Assembly: GCF_011745365.1 (NCBI RefSeq)
Contig: NW_024468915.1
Span: 536,653 to 600,652 of the forward strand
Direction of reading: 5' to 3'
DNA length: 64,000 nt
Source of the DNA: Cryphonectria parasitica EP155
Lineage: Eukaryota; Ascomycota; Sordariomycetes; Diaporthales; Cryphonectriaceae
The notes below the pieces were generated by a model. The model did not search any database, was not told where the DNA came from, and saw only the letters and a list, made by a program, of their open reading frames with translations. Shown here in pieces: positions 22,561-35,054 of the stretch. How positions within the stretch are numbered: position 1 is the first letter of the stretch; each line of letters begins with the position of its first letter. Both the position numbers and the translations under genes were made by a program.

Positions 22561-24302
22561 TTCTTTAGACTTGATACCCTACTTGTGCGGATAACTACGC
22601 AAATACCACTTTCTTGTTTCGCAACTATACACTGCTGATCTGCCAAGTTATTAACTGACAAGAACATATCTTCGCGGCGTCAGAAAAACCCTGGAAGCGA
22701 ACATGTCCTGCTTCCCATTTGCTATCGATAAAACAAGGAGCAACTGATGTTCGAACCCAAAGTAAGAACAGCAGGTGGCCACGAAAGTAGATCTTAAACG
22801 GCCGGGGTTTTGGCCGACCTTCACATGTCAGGATCGAACAGCGATTTACCTACACAGTAATCAGCCAAGGTCCCTAGCCATCCCATCCCGCTGGAGAGGG
22901 GGGAGGCAGCCTCTAGAGCGTGGTTCCTTGCTTGTGACCCTGGCAGGCTAGGTCACTGGGCCCACCAACGGCGAGTCCACGACGGTTGAGAATGCAAAGT
23001 CTAGTCGAACGGGTTGTTCTGAGGTTGGGTAATACAGGTGGTCCTGTGAGGCATAACAAAAAAAATAAAAAATAAAAGCTGAGCTCAATTTTTTGTCCCA
23101 GGTCGTGTAGGATTCATAGAGGAACGAGCCTTGGAAGTGCATTGTGGTGATGGATGAACACGGTGGAGTACGCGAAACGAACATAGAGACGCCTTGCTGA
23201 AAAGATAACAGCTGAGCCATGTCCTAACCTTAAAAGCTCCCTCCCTCCCTCCTTCTGTCGATGGATCAGATTCAAGGCGTACTTAGTACATAGTCATGAG
23301 ACCCCACAAGAAGCTGTTCGAAGACATGATACCGCGATTATTGGTTGACAGCCCGATGTCAGAGGGCCACTCGTTGGGGACGTGACTGACGCCCTCTCGG
23401 ACGGAATTGCTTTCGCTTACCGTTACCGACAGACGCGTCTGACTCGCCTGTTGTGCTGAGAGTGGTGGTTGGTGGTGCAATGCATAGTTTCGGGGATCGC
23501 CTTGTACACATCTCCAGCTGACCTCGAAAGGGTCACAATGCTCAGATCGATGCGGGAATAGGTACCTGCTGTGTCCTGGAGAAGCAGGTAGAAAGTAAAA
23601 GTACGGGGTAGCATGCTATTTAGAGCGCTGTAGCAGTAGATCTTGAGGGGATGGGGAATATGGGGTATTCTTTTCCGCGACTTCCGTTTACAGGGGCCAC
23701 GCTGCAGGTGACGTTGTACACCCCACACAGCAGTGCTTCTCCCCTGGCAGGGCCCCCTCCCTCCCTGCCCCAGCGGCCAATGACAGTCATGGGGTTGGGC
23801 TTTTTAAGCATATGTACCCCAGAGATGTCATGTCAATACCGACTTCTTGTCTGGTCCCTCCGCCGAAGTTATTCGCTACGAAACCTCACGCCATACGTTC
23901 TTACTCTTTTCCCTTGCGAGGTATCAAGTCGTTTTCCATGTTGCTGGTTTTTATATGATTCCCACTCCTATTTAATAAATATTTTCCTACCGCCTACACC
24001 TTCTCCTCTTGCCTAAAGAATACCTACCTTGAAACCTACGGACTGCCCTCGATCCTTGCGAACCATCCGCCTCACGAGCAACAAAACGACCGCCCCTTGA
24101 CACTCCAAGTCTTAACGCTAGATCTATACATCGAGTCCCTGATTGATCGAGAACACGAGAAGCAGAGAAAGGAACCTCCTTCAGACCCCTTCAGAGAGAC
24201 CCTGTTCAGAGCTCTCGAGAACCTCACAACCACACACACCGCTCAAGCCTGTGTCAATGTCGTGTCCATGCCTATTTCTCTCCTGAAACGCACCCCGTCG
24301 CC
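22561..24302. other. Intergenic between hydrolase and patatin lipase genes
   Basis: This 1.7 kb stretch holds the hydrolase 3' flank and the lipase promoter and 5' leader. An A-rich tract is at about 23054-23077. Open frames here are short and unconvincing. Confidence 0.5.
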
Positions 24303-26998
24303 ATGACCGATTGTTTACAAATCTTACCATCTCTCAATCTCGGCCAAACAACTCCAGCTGCGCCTCCTTCCGCCGAGTTGAACGACGATCCTAAGAAGAC
24401 TGCTTCTAAAGAGAGCCGCGCGACAGGCTCACTGCCTGTGCAGACACTGTCAAGGCTCGTCCGAGAGGCCAATAGACTTCTCTCGCCGCGCAAGAATGGC
24501 CAGGCCGGGTCGAAACATGAGGAGGCGCGTGGGCTTGAGGAGCGCAAGCAGATCCTAGGCCTGCGCATGAAAAATGTAGGTCCGCACTGGAAGAAGATAG
24601 ACTCCCTATGCGATCGTGTGGGACAATTCCTGATTGAATTCACTCACAGGCTACCTCGGCGTCACAATGGTCCGCGGCTGCCCAAGAACTCGATCTTCTC
24701 GAGGGTAACAACATCTGGAAGTCGGAGCTGGGGGGCGTCGATGGCATCTACCGGCCGGACTTCATTCGCGCCCGCATGCGTGACCTCGACGACGCTCGAA
24801 CGAGCTGCGACATCCACCGCATGTTACATCTGGTCAGGACTGCTCTCTCGCGTGATCTGGGCGGCATGGGCAACATCGATTTGTACAGGCATTCATACGT
24901 TGGGACAAAAGACCTGATTGAGCAGTATGTCCAATCTGCAGTGAAGACGATCGAGGATCTGGTAGAAAAGAGCGGATACCCTGGCGTACTACCAGACGAT
25001 TTGGACCACAAGGATATCCTCGGGGCATTGGTCCAGGCCCGGCAGAGTTTCGGCCGGTCCGCCCTGCTGCTCAGTGGGGGAGGTACTTTCGGGATGATGC
25101 ACGCAGGGGTCTTGAAGGCTATGTTCGAGGCGGATGTGCTTCCTCGCATCATCTCTGGGGCCTCGGCTGGCTCCATCGTCTGTGCCGTCTTCTGTACCAG
25201 GACACGCGATGAGGTCCCCGGTGTCATCGAAGCCTTTCCATATGGCGACCTGGCGGTGTTTGGCGAAGAGGGCAAGCAGGAGTCTGTCCTTGACCACGTG
25301 AAGAGACTCTTCACCGAGGGCTCCTGGTCAGATATCAAGCATCTCAAGCGGGTGATGCGTGGTATGCTCGGCGACATGACCTTTCAGGAAGCCTACAATC
25401 GGACGAGGAAGATCTGCAACATCTCCGTCTCCACCGAGTCCATCTACGAGCTACCGCGGCTGTTGAACTACATCACTGCGCCCAACGTTATGATCTGGTC
25501 GGCGGTGGCTGCATCATGCTCTGTACCCTTCATCTTTAGCGGTGCACACCTGCTTGTCAAGGACCCACAGACGGGCGAGCACATGCCCTGGAATCCAACC
25601 CCTCAGAAATGGGTCGACGGGTCCGTGGACAATGACCTGCCCATGACGCGGCTGGCCGAGATGTTCAACGTCAACCACTTCATCGTCTCACAGGTCAATC
25701 CTCATGTTGTCCCGTTCCTGGCCAAGGACGACAGGCTCTTCTCGGAACATGACGGCTCTCGAGCCGAGTTCTTTGGCACATCACACAATGCAAGCTTTAC
25801 GGCCACACTCACCAGGCTGGCCAAGGATGAAGCTCTGCACCGGCTTCACTTCCTAGCTGAGTTGGGCATCATACCGACAGCTGTCACCAAGCTGCGCAGC
25901 GTGCTGAGCCAAAAGTACTCTGGAGACATTACCATCCTTCCCGAGCACAACGTGAACGATTTACCTCGGATCCTCAAAAATCCCACTGTTGATTTCATGG
26001 AACGGGCGACGCTTTCCGGCGAGCGAGCTACCTGGCCAAAACTCAGCCGGATAAGAGATAGATGTGCAGTGGAGCTGGCGATCGATCGGTCCATCCAGAC
26101 TCTGCGGGCCAGATGTCTCTTCAGCCAGAGCCAAGTCAACCTGCGCCGGCTCGTTACAGACGCAAAGAACCTTGGACCTAGGACGACTTTTGCTCACGGC
26201 CTGTACATGCATGGTCTCCCTCAATCTGCTCATGCCCAGACACAGTCCCTTGCAGACCATGCTAGGCTGCAGAAGCGGTCTCGCAGAGCATCCGGAAGCA
26301 GCCTTCAACTGCTCTCCAAGCATCCAAAGCAGCTGCTTGACATGGAGGACGACATCACAGACGATGATACCGAAGTAGAGGAACGTCTTGAGCTGGGCCT
26401 GCGGAGAAGTGGCACCAATACATCGCTGCCCAGCCGAAGCAGCTTGTCCAACAGGCCAAGATTTAGGAAAGGCTCTCTCAAGGGGTTACAGCCAGTCGTG
26501 CTGAGTAACATCGGTCCTCTGACAAATCCATTTCCGGCGGGTACCAGCGGCGACGACCACAGCGAGTTTGATTTTTCAAAGCCCTTGAAACCGCCGTCTA
26601 AACCGACTATTCACTCGGCTACAGCTGCAGCCCGGGCGTCGACCGAGGAGTTTCATTTAAAGGAGTCGCCAGTCGTCTTCTCTCGATCTTCCCCGCAGCC
26701 GAATTCAACGCCTCCATCACGGCTTGAGTTTACCTCGCCGACGACAGGCGATCTAGACACATCGGACCTTCATACCAGCGACTCCCACACCGACGATAGC
26801 ATCTCTGACCTGGACCCGTACTCGCAACTATCTCTCGTGGATGAGGGTGCCGCACCTTCCAAGGCGAATCAGTCAGACGGGCTCCCTTATGATGTTGCCG
26901 TGGCGGACGGCCGCAGTCGGGCCAATTCACCATCCGCGGCCGCGCTTGCAGATGATGAGCAAGATACCACGGATCCAGGGGAGGGCATGTCGGATTAA
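24303..26998 (+). CDS. TGL4: Patatin-type triacylglycerol lipase (Tgl4/Tgl5-like, DUF3336)
   Basis: This lipid-droplet lipase family mobilises stored triacylglycerol. Two exons (24303-24575, 24650-26998) with a 74-nt intron give 873 aa, close to yeast Tgl4. The splice joins LGLRMKN to ATSASQWSAAAQELDLLEGN, restoring the DUF3336 region typical of the Tgl3/4/5 group. The patatin core has the oxyanion loop SGGGTFGMMHAG (about 233-244), the nucleophile elbow GASAGS with Ser at about 263, and the catalytic Asp in WVDGSVDNDLPM at about 414. The C-terminal 350 residues are Ser/Pro/Asp-rich and apparently disordered, with an acidic run (DDDITDDDTEVEE-like) and several Ser-rich patches that could be phosphorylated (inference). 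Whether it is the Tgl4 or Tgl5 orthologue cannot be told here. Confidence 0.9.
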
Positions 26999-28194
26999 TC
27001 CGTGTGCTAGGAGGATGAGCTTCGAGGGATGATGACATGGCCACCACAATAGAATTGCGCAACAGTCCGCCACCACTGGCTCTTAACTCTTGACTGTATC
27101 ACAAGGTGACACTCAGTCAGACCGGTGGATACTTCATGGCGGATCAACTATCAAAGAACTCAAATTATACCCTGAGCACGAACAGTTGTTATCTCAGTCA
27201 AAGCACAGGCCTTTAGAACTGGAATGGATGTGAGAAAGGAAGATTCTCATACATAGATCAGGGACGTGAAGATTTGACAACAAGATCTGGGCGCAAGTCC
27301 TGACATCCGCATGTATACGGAGAAATCGGCTGAACATGCTTCATGTGGCAAGCATGGGTTCACTACAGCATACTTACTGTACTACATGGAGAAACACCAC
27401 GGGCACATATCCATTGCGGCAGAGTGGATGGAGGGATCATTCATTTTAAAACCTGGTAAGGTGCTCAAGCTGGGAAACACGTGGCTCGAATGGGCAGAAA
27501 TTATTAATACAGATAAATATATAAGCATATCTACGCTGGAATTTCCACCAATAAATGGAGATACAGGTTTCTGGCATGGCAGTGGTTTTGATTATGGCCC
27601 GCGCCATTATTTATTTCGGCGGTCCGCCGTCTGCACCAACTTGCGCTCAAAGGGCCGTGTATGATCAACAGACTCTTTGACATCATTATATGACCTCTTT
27701 GTTGCCAACTGTCACGGCGGCCCTTAATGACCTCTCCCTACTGTTAAGAAGAACAACGGTTCCGAATATGGAAGACTCAAAAGAACGAAGCAAACCGCCG
27801 GACGGGGCTTAGTTCCCGCGACGGACTTCCCTATTGTCTTTATTTCCTACTCATAAACAATACAATTTGGTGGTTGAATGGCTCGACGGCCTTGTGATCA
27901 AGAGTTGTTTCTCGCACCGCTTTCGAATTTCCCTGCATTGTGCTGTCTACTGACCAGGTCTACGTTGACGACCTTTCCAGACCCAGGGTCCTCAAGGGCT
28001 CACTGGTAATTATTCTCTCTTTTTGTTTTGGCACCGAATGTAGCAACTCTTCCGTATTCGTTTCTAGATTCTCTCTTTTTCTATATTCACAAGGGAGAGG
28101 CTTAGAGTTGGCTGTCTCTGTCGTCCTATCATCACAAATCTTATCACCATTCTTTTTCTTTTCTACCAACACGACAAATTACACAATTGGATAG
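26999..28194. other. Intergenic between patatin lipase and VOC-domain genes
   Basis: I see no supported gene. A 117-codon open frame at 27311-27664 lacks family character. Bases about 28015-28190 are T/C-rich and look like a 5' leader of the following gene. Confidence 0.5.
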
Positions 28195-29607
28195 ATGGTT
28201 GTCGATCTTTCACGCACCATCGACCAGCAGCTCTACCTCACCACCCAGCAGTGCCTGATCCAGATACAAAACGGGCACGGTGAGAGCACAGCCGGGAGCC
28301 GGGGGAGAAGCCTTCTTCTCTCGGCCTTGAGCGCGCCGTCGATACCTGCTGCCGAGGAGTCGGTGCTGGTCGATGTGTTTGACGCTCTGGACGTGCGAGA
28401 TGACGGGGCCGGGAGAACTGACAGACGCCGTGGGCCTGGGGGATCGTCTGGACTGGAGAGAGAGGCGCGAAGCCCGGTGGCTCGTGAGCAATGGGAGGAA
28501 GAGGCAAGGTACTTTGAGGATGTGGAGGGACGCAACTACTTGCAGTTGGGCAAATCAGGTCGGCCTCTGCACTGGGCTAGGGCTACGGTCGAAGATGGGA
28601 AGGAGACAGGGCTGAGGAGTGGAGGTTCAGGCCTGGGCACCGCAAGCGATTCCTCGAGTGAGGAGAGTATCATCGCGACTCCGATGGGACCGGTAGCAAC
28701 GAGAAGCGAGAGAGAAGCGCGGAGTGAGCAAAGAACAGTCTGCCCCAGTACACCGCCCACTGCGATGCCTGGACTTGAAAAAGTAACCTCGATATCAACG
28801 TTGTCTCCTTCTGCTTCTCTGAAAGCGTCGGTGTTGGGTCTGACAAGGTGGTTTCTGGCCCCCAAAGCAGAGTCTTCTAAAAGTGCCTTTCATCCTCCAG
28901 GCACAGAAGACGCTGCTGCGTCAGGACCACAATCTAAAGCGGATATTACCCATGGGCCCAAACCACCATCAGCACTCCAAGACCACCCGCGCCCACCACC
29001 AGTGATAGTTGCACCAGTAGAGATGATCAACATACCACCCATCTCACCACCCCCAGCAGCCACCAGCCCCAACCAAGCTCGCCCCCTCCTCCCATCTGCC
29101 CTCCTACCACGGTCCCTCCGCCACCGCCGCGGCCCTGACAACGACGACGACAACCCCTTGCCCCAGATCACCACCATCACCCTCCTCACCGAGGACCTCC
29201 ACGGCACAATCGAGTTCTACGACCAAGTCTTCACGATGTCCGCGCTCGTGCACGAGGATGCCGTGTCAGCCACGTACGAGTTCAACGGCGGGCAGCTGCT
29301 GGTTGTACTCCTCGACGGCCACGAGGCGCGCGAGAAGAGTGCGTTTGGGCCTGGCGTGGACGTGGGTCGCGGAAAGGTAGAAGGCCTAGCAGGCACGGGC
29401 ACGAGTAGGAGTAATGGCAAGAGGGTTATGCTGAGCGTGCTGGTGGGCAGTGTGGATGACGTGTGGCGACGGCTTCAGGCCAAAGGGGCAATCAGGGGGA
29501 TGGAGGGGCTTAGTAGGCCGACGAAGACGGGGCTGGGGAGAAGGGCGGTTACGTTTATTGATCCGGGAGGGCATACTTGGGAGGTGTGGGAGAAGATTGG
29601 GAGGTGA
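28195..29607 (+). CDS. Glyoxalase/VOC-domain protein with long N-terminal region
   Basis: This single-exon frame encodes 470 aa. The last 150 residues are a glyoxalase/bleomycin-resistance (VOC) domain: it begins PQITTITLLTEDLHGTIEF, has the FYDQVFTMS and ATYEFNGGQLLVVLL strands, and ends RAVTFIDPGGHTWEVWEKI, the typical family end. VOC domains bind metal and catalyse varied isomerase, dioxygenase or resistance reactions; none can be assigned. The first 320 residues are low complexity, rich in Gly, Ser, Arg and Pro, and not recognised. They contain a stretch LQLGKSGRPLHWARATVEDG that may be structured. The ATG at 28195 is the first in frame. An intron in the N-terminal half, or a later start, cannot be excluded. 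Confidence 0.7.
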   Translation: MVVDLSRTIDQQLYLTTQQCLIQIQNGHGESTAGSRGRSLLLSALSAPSIPAAEESVLVDVFDALDVRDDGAGRTDRRRGPGGSSGLEREARSPVAREQWEEEARYFEDVEGRNYLQLGKSGRPLHWARATVEDGKETGLRSGGSGLGTASDSSSEESIIATPMGPVATRSEREARSEQRTVCPSTPPTAMPGLEKVTSISTLSPSASLKASVLGLTRWFLAPKAESSKSAFHPPGTEDAAASGPQSKADITHGPKPPSALQDHPRPPPVIVAPVEMINIPPISPPPAATSPNQARPLLPSALLPRSLRHRRGPDNDDDNPLPQITTITLLTEDLHGTIEFYDQVFTMSALVHEDAVSATYEFNGGQLLVVLLDGHEAREKSAFGPGVDVGRGKVEGLAGTGTSRSNGKRVMLSVLVGSVDDVWRRLQAKGAIRGMEGLSRPTKTGLGRRAVTFIDPGGHTWEVWEKIGR

Positions 29608-30792
29608 AGGTTTTCTGGACGTAGAGCTGCTGCTGTGGGAAAGAGTATCTGAATCAGTTAGGTGGCGAGGAAGAACATATCTATAGGGTCTGTGACCAAA
29701 GATTACAGGAGCAGGATGTACAGTACAGTCTTGATTGCTTTCGGTATTCGGAATGGACAGGATGAAAGCTTATAAGTACTTGGACAACAGTTTCGAGAAG
29801 CCATCTACTCCAGTCGCACTTTTGTTTCTACCAGCTTAAGACGAATACAACAGACCAACCTTGCCGTTCGAGTGAATGTTTAGTGTAGCTAATATTCTAG
29901 AAGATAGACTACTTAAGTAGAGAAACAAAGTAGGAAGACCTTAAATAATGGGTATTACCGCTCAAAGAAAAAAAAAGAAAGAGAAAGAAATCCATCTTCT
30001 TTTCGATGCGAATGAAAGTATACCGGTTGGGAAACTTGTGAGTCTTGTGTCCTTAAGTGATTAATTGATTAACACGGTATAATATTGTCACAAGGTAGTC
30101 GAAAGTTATTTTGGGGAAATTAGTCATTCTTCCAATCAACATAGTCCCGAAGACATGGAGCAAGCCACATGAAGGATGGCATTGAATTCCAACTTGGCTT
30201 GCATATGTGGGCCTGTTATTCCTGCAAAATGTGCATCTTTCTCCGGCAATGTCCCGGCGTCTTCCACGAGGCCGAATCTCTCCGGCATCAAGGAAGGGGT
30301 CAGGACCTCATGCAGATTGCCAATATCCAGACCCATGGTCCTGATTTATCAGGGGCGGTCTGACATTGCTCCGAGGTCCTCGACCGCATGAGGCTGGCAG
30401 TCAGGCTACCCACCAGACCTGAATTGAAAAGCAGTGTATTCAACAAGTAGGACTGTCTCGGCACGCGGACCAAACTCAAAGCAGTGCCACTCTTTTGACC
30501 TGTGGTTGATGATCAATTCGCAATGAAACACCTCTCTTGTCCGAGACTTTCAAGATAGATCGTGACTATGAGCCTGCAAAATTCTAGGAGTCATTAGCAA
30601 TGCACTCACATGTACGGCACCGGATGTCCTCTGGTCCACCCAAGTTGCTTGCGAGAATGCACAAAATAAATAGAGACTTTGTTGTCCGTTGTGAGATTCC
30701 GGCCGGTCTCATGGTCATGTAGATGCACTGCAATCAACTGATACACAATCAAACGCTCATTCACCAACCACTTTTACCACCACCCAGTAAAA
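29608..30792. other. Intergenic between VOC and old-yellow-enzyme genes
   Basis: Nothing supported is seen. The sequence is AT-rich with a purine run at about 29965-29991. Confidence 0.5.
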
Positions 30793-32118
30793 ATGGAAAA
30801 ATTACTTCTTGAACCCATCAAGATCGGAGACGATCTTCAGCTTCGCAACCGAGTCGTGATGGCTTCAATGACGCGATGTCGCTGCGTGGAAGACGGTAAA
30901 CCTGGTGCAGCCGTCATCGAACACTACGCCATGCGCGCCAGAGACGGCGTCGGCCTGATCATCGCAGAGGGGACCTTTCTAGGGCCCAACACGACCGCCT
31001 TCACACATGCCCCTGTCATGTTCCGCGAGGATCACGCGGAAGCGTGGCGGAAGGTAACGGATGCCGTGCACCGCGAGGGGGGCAAGATCTTCTTCCAGCC
31101 GTGGCATGTCGGCCCCTCCGGCAGCCCTGGAAACGCGCCTAGCACTGGGAATGTGGCTGAGTTCGAGCGGCTTGACGACATTATCGGAGAGTACACAAAT
31201 GCGGTGAGCTTGGCTAAGCGGGCAGGCTTTGATGGTGTAGAGCTGCTGGCAGGCGGGTAAGTGACCAAGAGCCTAGTTTTCTGGGGTGACCAATGAAGAC
31301 AAAATAAATATTCAACTGACATTACGTGACCAGAGCATATTTGATCCATCAGTTCATGATCAAGTGAGTATTATACAACAACAAAAGGCTGAAACTAGTA
31401 TGTGATAGTGCTTTACTAATTGTTCGACCTTGCCGGGCAACAGCTTTTACAACAGCCGCAGTGACAACTACTCCTACCACCCTGTCCAGAACCGTTGTCG
31501 TCTCGGACTTGAGGTCATAGATGCCATTATCAAAGCCTGGGGAACCTCGCGACGTGTTGGGATCAAATTCAGCCCGAGTGACGACTGGGCCAACGCAACA
31601 CAGTCTTATACCGAGTTGTCCGAGACCTACGAGTACTTCATCCATGAGCTGATGGCTCGGGACCTCGCTTACATCCACGTCAACCGCCGCGGAAGTGACA
31701 AGGAGATACTCAGGCCCCGGGACCCTCGTCCAGCAAACATGTTGCTCCCACCAGATTGGGAGCCACTGCATCAGTTCGGCCCCATGATCAAGAAACCTGA
31801 GAGCCGCACCGCGCTCACGGTATCGTGCGAGTACGAGATCGAGGAGGCCGCTGGACTGGTGCGGGATGGGAAACTCGATCTTGTGCAGCTTGGCCGGCCT
31901 TTCATCTTTAACCCGGTGAGAGACATTACACGCCAAGAACTTAACAATAAAGGGGTTGTTGCTAATACGTGATTTGTCAGGATCTCATCACTCGTATTCG
32001 ACACGGTCTACCGTTCGCCACCAACAATCGCGGTCCCGCAGTCTACTACACTCCGAATCTGGAGAACATTGATGAAGGGTATAATGACTGGCCGTTCGCG
32101 GAGGATTTGAAGAATTGA
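30793..32118 (+). CDS. Divergent old yellow enzyme family oxidoreductase
   Basis: This is an FMN-dependent NAD(P)H ene-reductase-fold protein. Four exons (30793-31256, 31334-31363, 31444-31915, 31981-32118) give 367 aa; the second exon is 30 nt. The TIM-barrel start LLEPIKIGDDLQLRNRVVMA and the C-terminal phosphate-binding strand LVQLGRPFIFNPD are typical, and RRG near residue 250 is retained. At the active site, the usual His-x-x-Asn of the family (as in IHSANGYL) reads LLAGGAYL, so both substrate-binding residues are replaced (His to Leu, Asn to Gly), while the Tyr proton donor remains. The conserved EYGGSxENR loop reads NYSYHPVQNR. Substrate is unknown. It is first in a same-strand run with the sulfatase and DHA2 transporter genes. 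Confidence 0.85.
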
Positions 32119-32985
32119 TGATGCTATAACTTCGTCTCCCGGAGGATTGTACTTAGGGATATTTGCTTTCGTAAATACCAAGTAAGACGGGTCGATGGAG
32201 CTGGTCTGAACTCTGCACTTCCTCTCTTCTTTTTCTTCTTTTTTCTTCTTCTGTCGCAGCTTCTATGGTAGTAATAATAAAGAATCGATATAGCCTCTTT
32301 ACGATATAGAACTTCTATTGATCTCATGATTGTTTGAAGCAGTATAGAAATTCTGAGTTGCGGGTGTTATACTGCAAAGTATAATTATATGCAGAGGCTG
32401 GCTGTAATAGTGATGACCGGTGAATGACAAATGTCCGGTATTTGATTCGTCTCAGCTTATTGTACAATTAGACTTGCCTATTGACGGTTAAGTTCTTCAA
32501 CCGCCTCAACATGAAGAGAGGAAAAGGGTGGTTCTTCTTTTCGTCGTTATTGGGAAGGGTACGGGCGGATAATCATTACTTTTCCCCATACGATCGTAGG
32601 GGCCTTGTCATTCAAGTCTTTCAAGATTCCGAAGGTGGATAATACTGTAGACTCATGCCTTTGTATGCGATATTCTGTTCATTGTGGAGTCCAAAGCAGG
32701 GTCACCGTCTGTCTTCAACTTGGGTTGAGCCTCCGCAGGTGTTGCCACGATCCCATAGATGGCGCCATCGCCGCCACCGGCTATCGCTGGGCTACCGAAT
32801 GGGGATCTCATCACTATGACTATTATAGATCGATGCTATGATCTGAATTATTTTTTCCATATCTCGCATTTTCGAGGGGAATACTAGCAAGAACACGTCG
32901 AAGCATGTTTTGCCATTGACCGTTCAACTTGATGGACGTAAAGTTCTTGGAATACACCCTTTTATATCAACATCAGCACGGCAAA
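32119..32985. other. Intergenic between old yellow enzyme and arylsulfatase
   Basis: No gene is seen. It serves as 3' flank of one gene and promoter of the next. A T/C-rich run lies at about 32221-32255. Confidence 0.5.
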
Positions 32986-35054
32986 ATGTACTCTCGAGCT
33001 GGGATCGTTGCCTCTCTGCTTTTTGGTTCATTTGCTGCCGCCGATTACGATGCGGACTCGCACGGTCAACATGTTCTCATAGGGCCATCTGCCGAACCGA
33101 CGGGCAGCAGTACGCAGCCCAACATCATATTCATTCTCACCGACGACCAGGATCTTCACATGGACTCGCTCAATTATATGCCGTATCTCCAAGAGCACCT
33201 CATCCACAAAGGCACGTCCTTCAAAAGACACTTTTGTACTACGGCAATCTGCTGCCCCTCTCGGTACGTCTTCGTAGATATTTCTCCTCATTGTTCCAAA
33301 CCAATTGTCTTTGTTGGCCCGGGGGAGGGTGATCCAAATGAAGCGCCGGCATGTTGACGACAGGGTCATATCAGTGTATCACTCTGGACCGGAATGCTTG
33401 CTCACAATACGAATGTCACCGATGTCAACCCTCCGTACGGTACGTGATTCCTCGTTCGTACTACATCGGACAATCATTTATATATATTGATCCCATAAAC
33501 ATTTGGTCGAACAGGGGGGTACCCGAAATTCCTCTCTCAAGGCTTGAATGAGAATTACCTGCCGCTCTGGCTACAGGAAGCTGGATACAACACTTACTAT
33601 ACCGGCAAGCTCTTCAATGCACACAACGTAGAGAACTACAACAGCCCCTACGCAGCTGGCTGGAACCAGTCTGACTTCTTACTGGACCCACACACGTACG
33701 ACTACCTCAATGCCACCTACCAGCGGAACCGAGATGCGCCAGTCAGCCATGAAGGGCAACACACCATCGACGTATTGACGGCCAAGTCGTACGGACTGTT
33801 GGATGACGCCGTGAAACAAGACAAGCCGTTCTTCCTTGGTATCGCTCCGGTGGCTCCCCACAGCAACCTCCATCTGAAAGATGGCAAAGGCGATCTGAAC
33901 AACAATACAGACGTGGGCCTGCTCGAGATCACGCCTCCTATCCCAGCAGAGCGTCACAGACATCTTTTCAAGGATGCTCAAGTCCCTCGCACCCCCAATT
34001 TCAACCCTGACCAGCCCTCCGGTGCCAACTGGATCAGGCAGCGAGAGCAGCTGACACAAGAGAATGTGGATTTCATTGATCACTTCTACCGCGAGCGTCT
34101 TCGAGCCCTGCAGTCTGTGGACGAGCTCGTCGATGGTCTCTTCCAGAAACTGGCGGCGTACGACCTCTTGGACAACACTTATATCTTCTATACCACGGAC
34201 AACGGGTTTCATCTTAGCCAACACCGTCTTCAGCCTGGGAAGGAGTGCAGTTTCGAAGAGGATATCAACGTTCCGCTCATCGTTCGGGGTCCAAACGTCC
34301 CACAGGGCGAGGTCAGCGAAATCGTCACCACACACATTGATCTAGCCCCTACCATTCTGGGCCTTGCCGGCGCTCCACTGAGGAGCACTTTCGACGGAGA
34401 AGCTGTCCCGCTGACCTCGGAGGGCCTGAAAGACGCCGAGACCACCCGCCACGAGCACGTCACTGTCGAGTTCTGGGGCATCGCCGTGTTCGAAGGCGTC
34501 AAAAATTTCACGGATGATATTTTGATTGTCAACAATACTTATAAAGCCGTTCGCATCATTAGCGATTCGTACAACTTGCTTTACACCGTTTGGTGCACAA
34601 ACGAGCACGAGCTCTACGACCTCACGGTAAGTTGGCGGCCTTGGTCCTCTCAATTCATGATGACAATATCTGACGCTAAAGCGTGCCACCTGGGCAGACT
34701 GATCCATATCAAATGCATAACCTCCTACATGAGGACGAGCAGGCGTTCGCACCCACGCAACTTCTCGGCGTGCCAATGGGGAAGGTTGTTGACAGGCTCG
34801 ACTCGCTCTTGTTTGTGCTCAAATCATGCAAGGGACAGACCTGTGTGAAGCCGTGGCACGCTCTTCACCCCCAAGGCAATGTTGGGAATCTCAAGGATGC
34901 GCTCTCGTCCAAATTCGACCAGTTCTACATCCAGCAGCGACGGATCGAGTATGACCACTGTGCTATGGGGTACATTGTGGGCTCTGAAGGGCCGCAATTT
35001 GAGAAGGACGGCTATGTGTACCGACAGGGCATACCGTGGCACGAGTGGGTGTAG
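32986..35054 (+). CDS. Secreted type I arylsulfatase
   Basis: This enzyme hydrolyses sulfate esters, usually to scavenge sulfate. Four exons (32986-33263, 33375-33439, 33515-34626, 34698-35054) give 603 aa. The second of two nearby ATGs is chosen because it gives a clean signal peptide (basic MYSR start, hydrophobic core, AAA cleavage region, about 19 residues). The alkaline-phosphatase-fold core starts NIIFILTDDQD, with the first metal-binding Asp pair. The sulfatase signature CCPSR has Cys89 as the formylglycine precursor; the joint reads CCPSRVSLWTGMLAHNTNVT, matching fungal arylsulfatases and fixing the splice. Later blocks are YYTGKLFNAHN, FFLGIAPVAPHS and TTDNGFHLSQHRL (metal Asp-Asn and Lys/His region). 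The ELYDLTTDPYQMHNL block near the C terminus is diagnostic. Several NxT/S sites fit secretion. Confidence 0.93.

Noticed and set aside
27311..27664. 117-codon plus-strand open frame
   Set aside because: AT-rich, no motif or neighbouring exon, so probably random.
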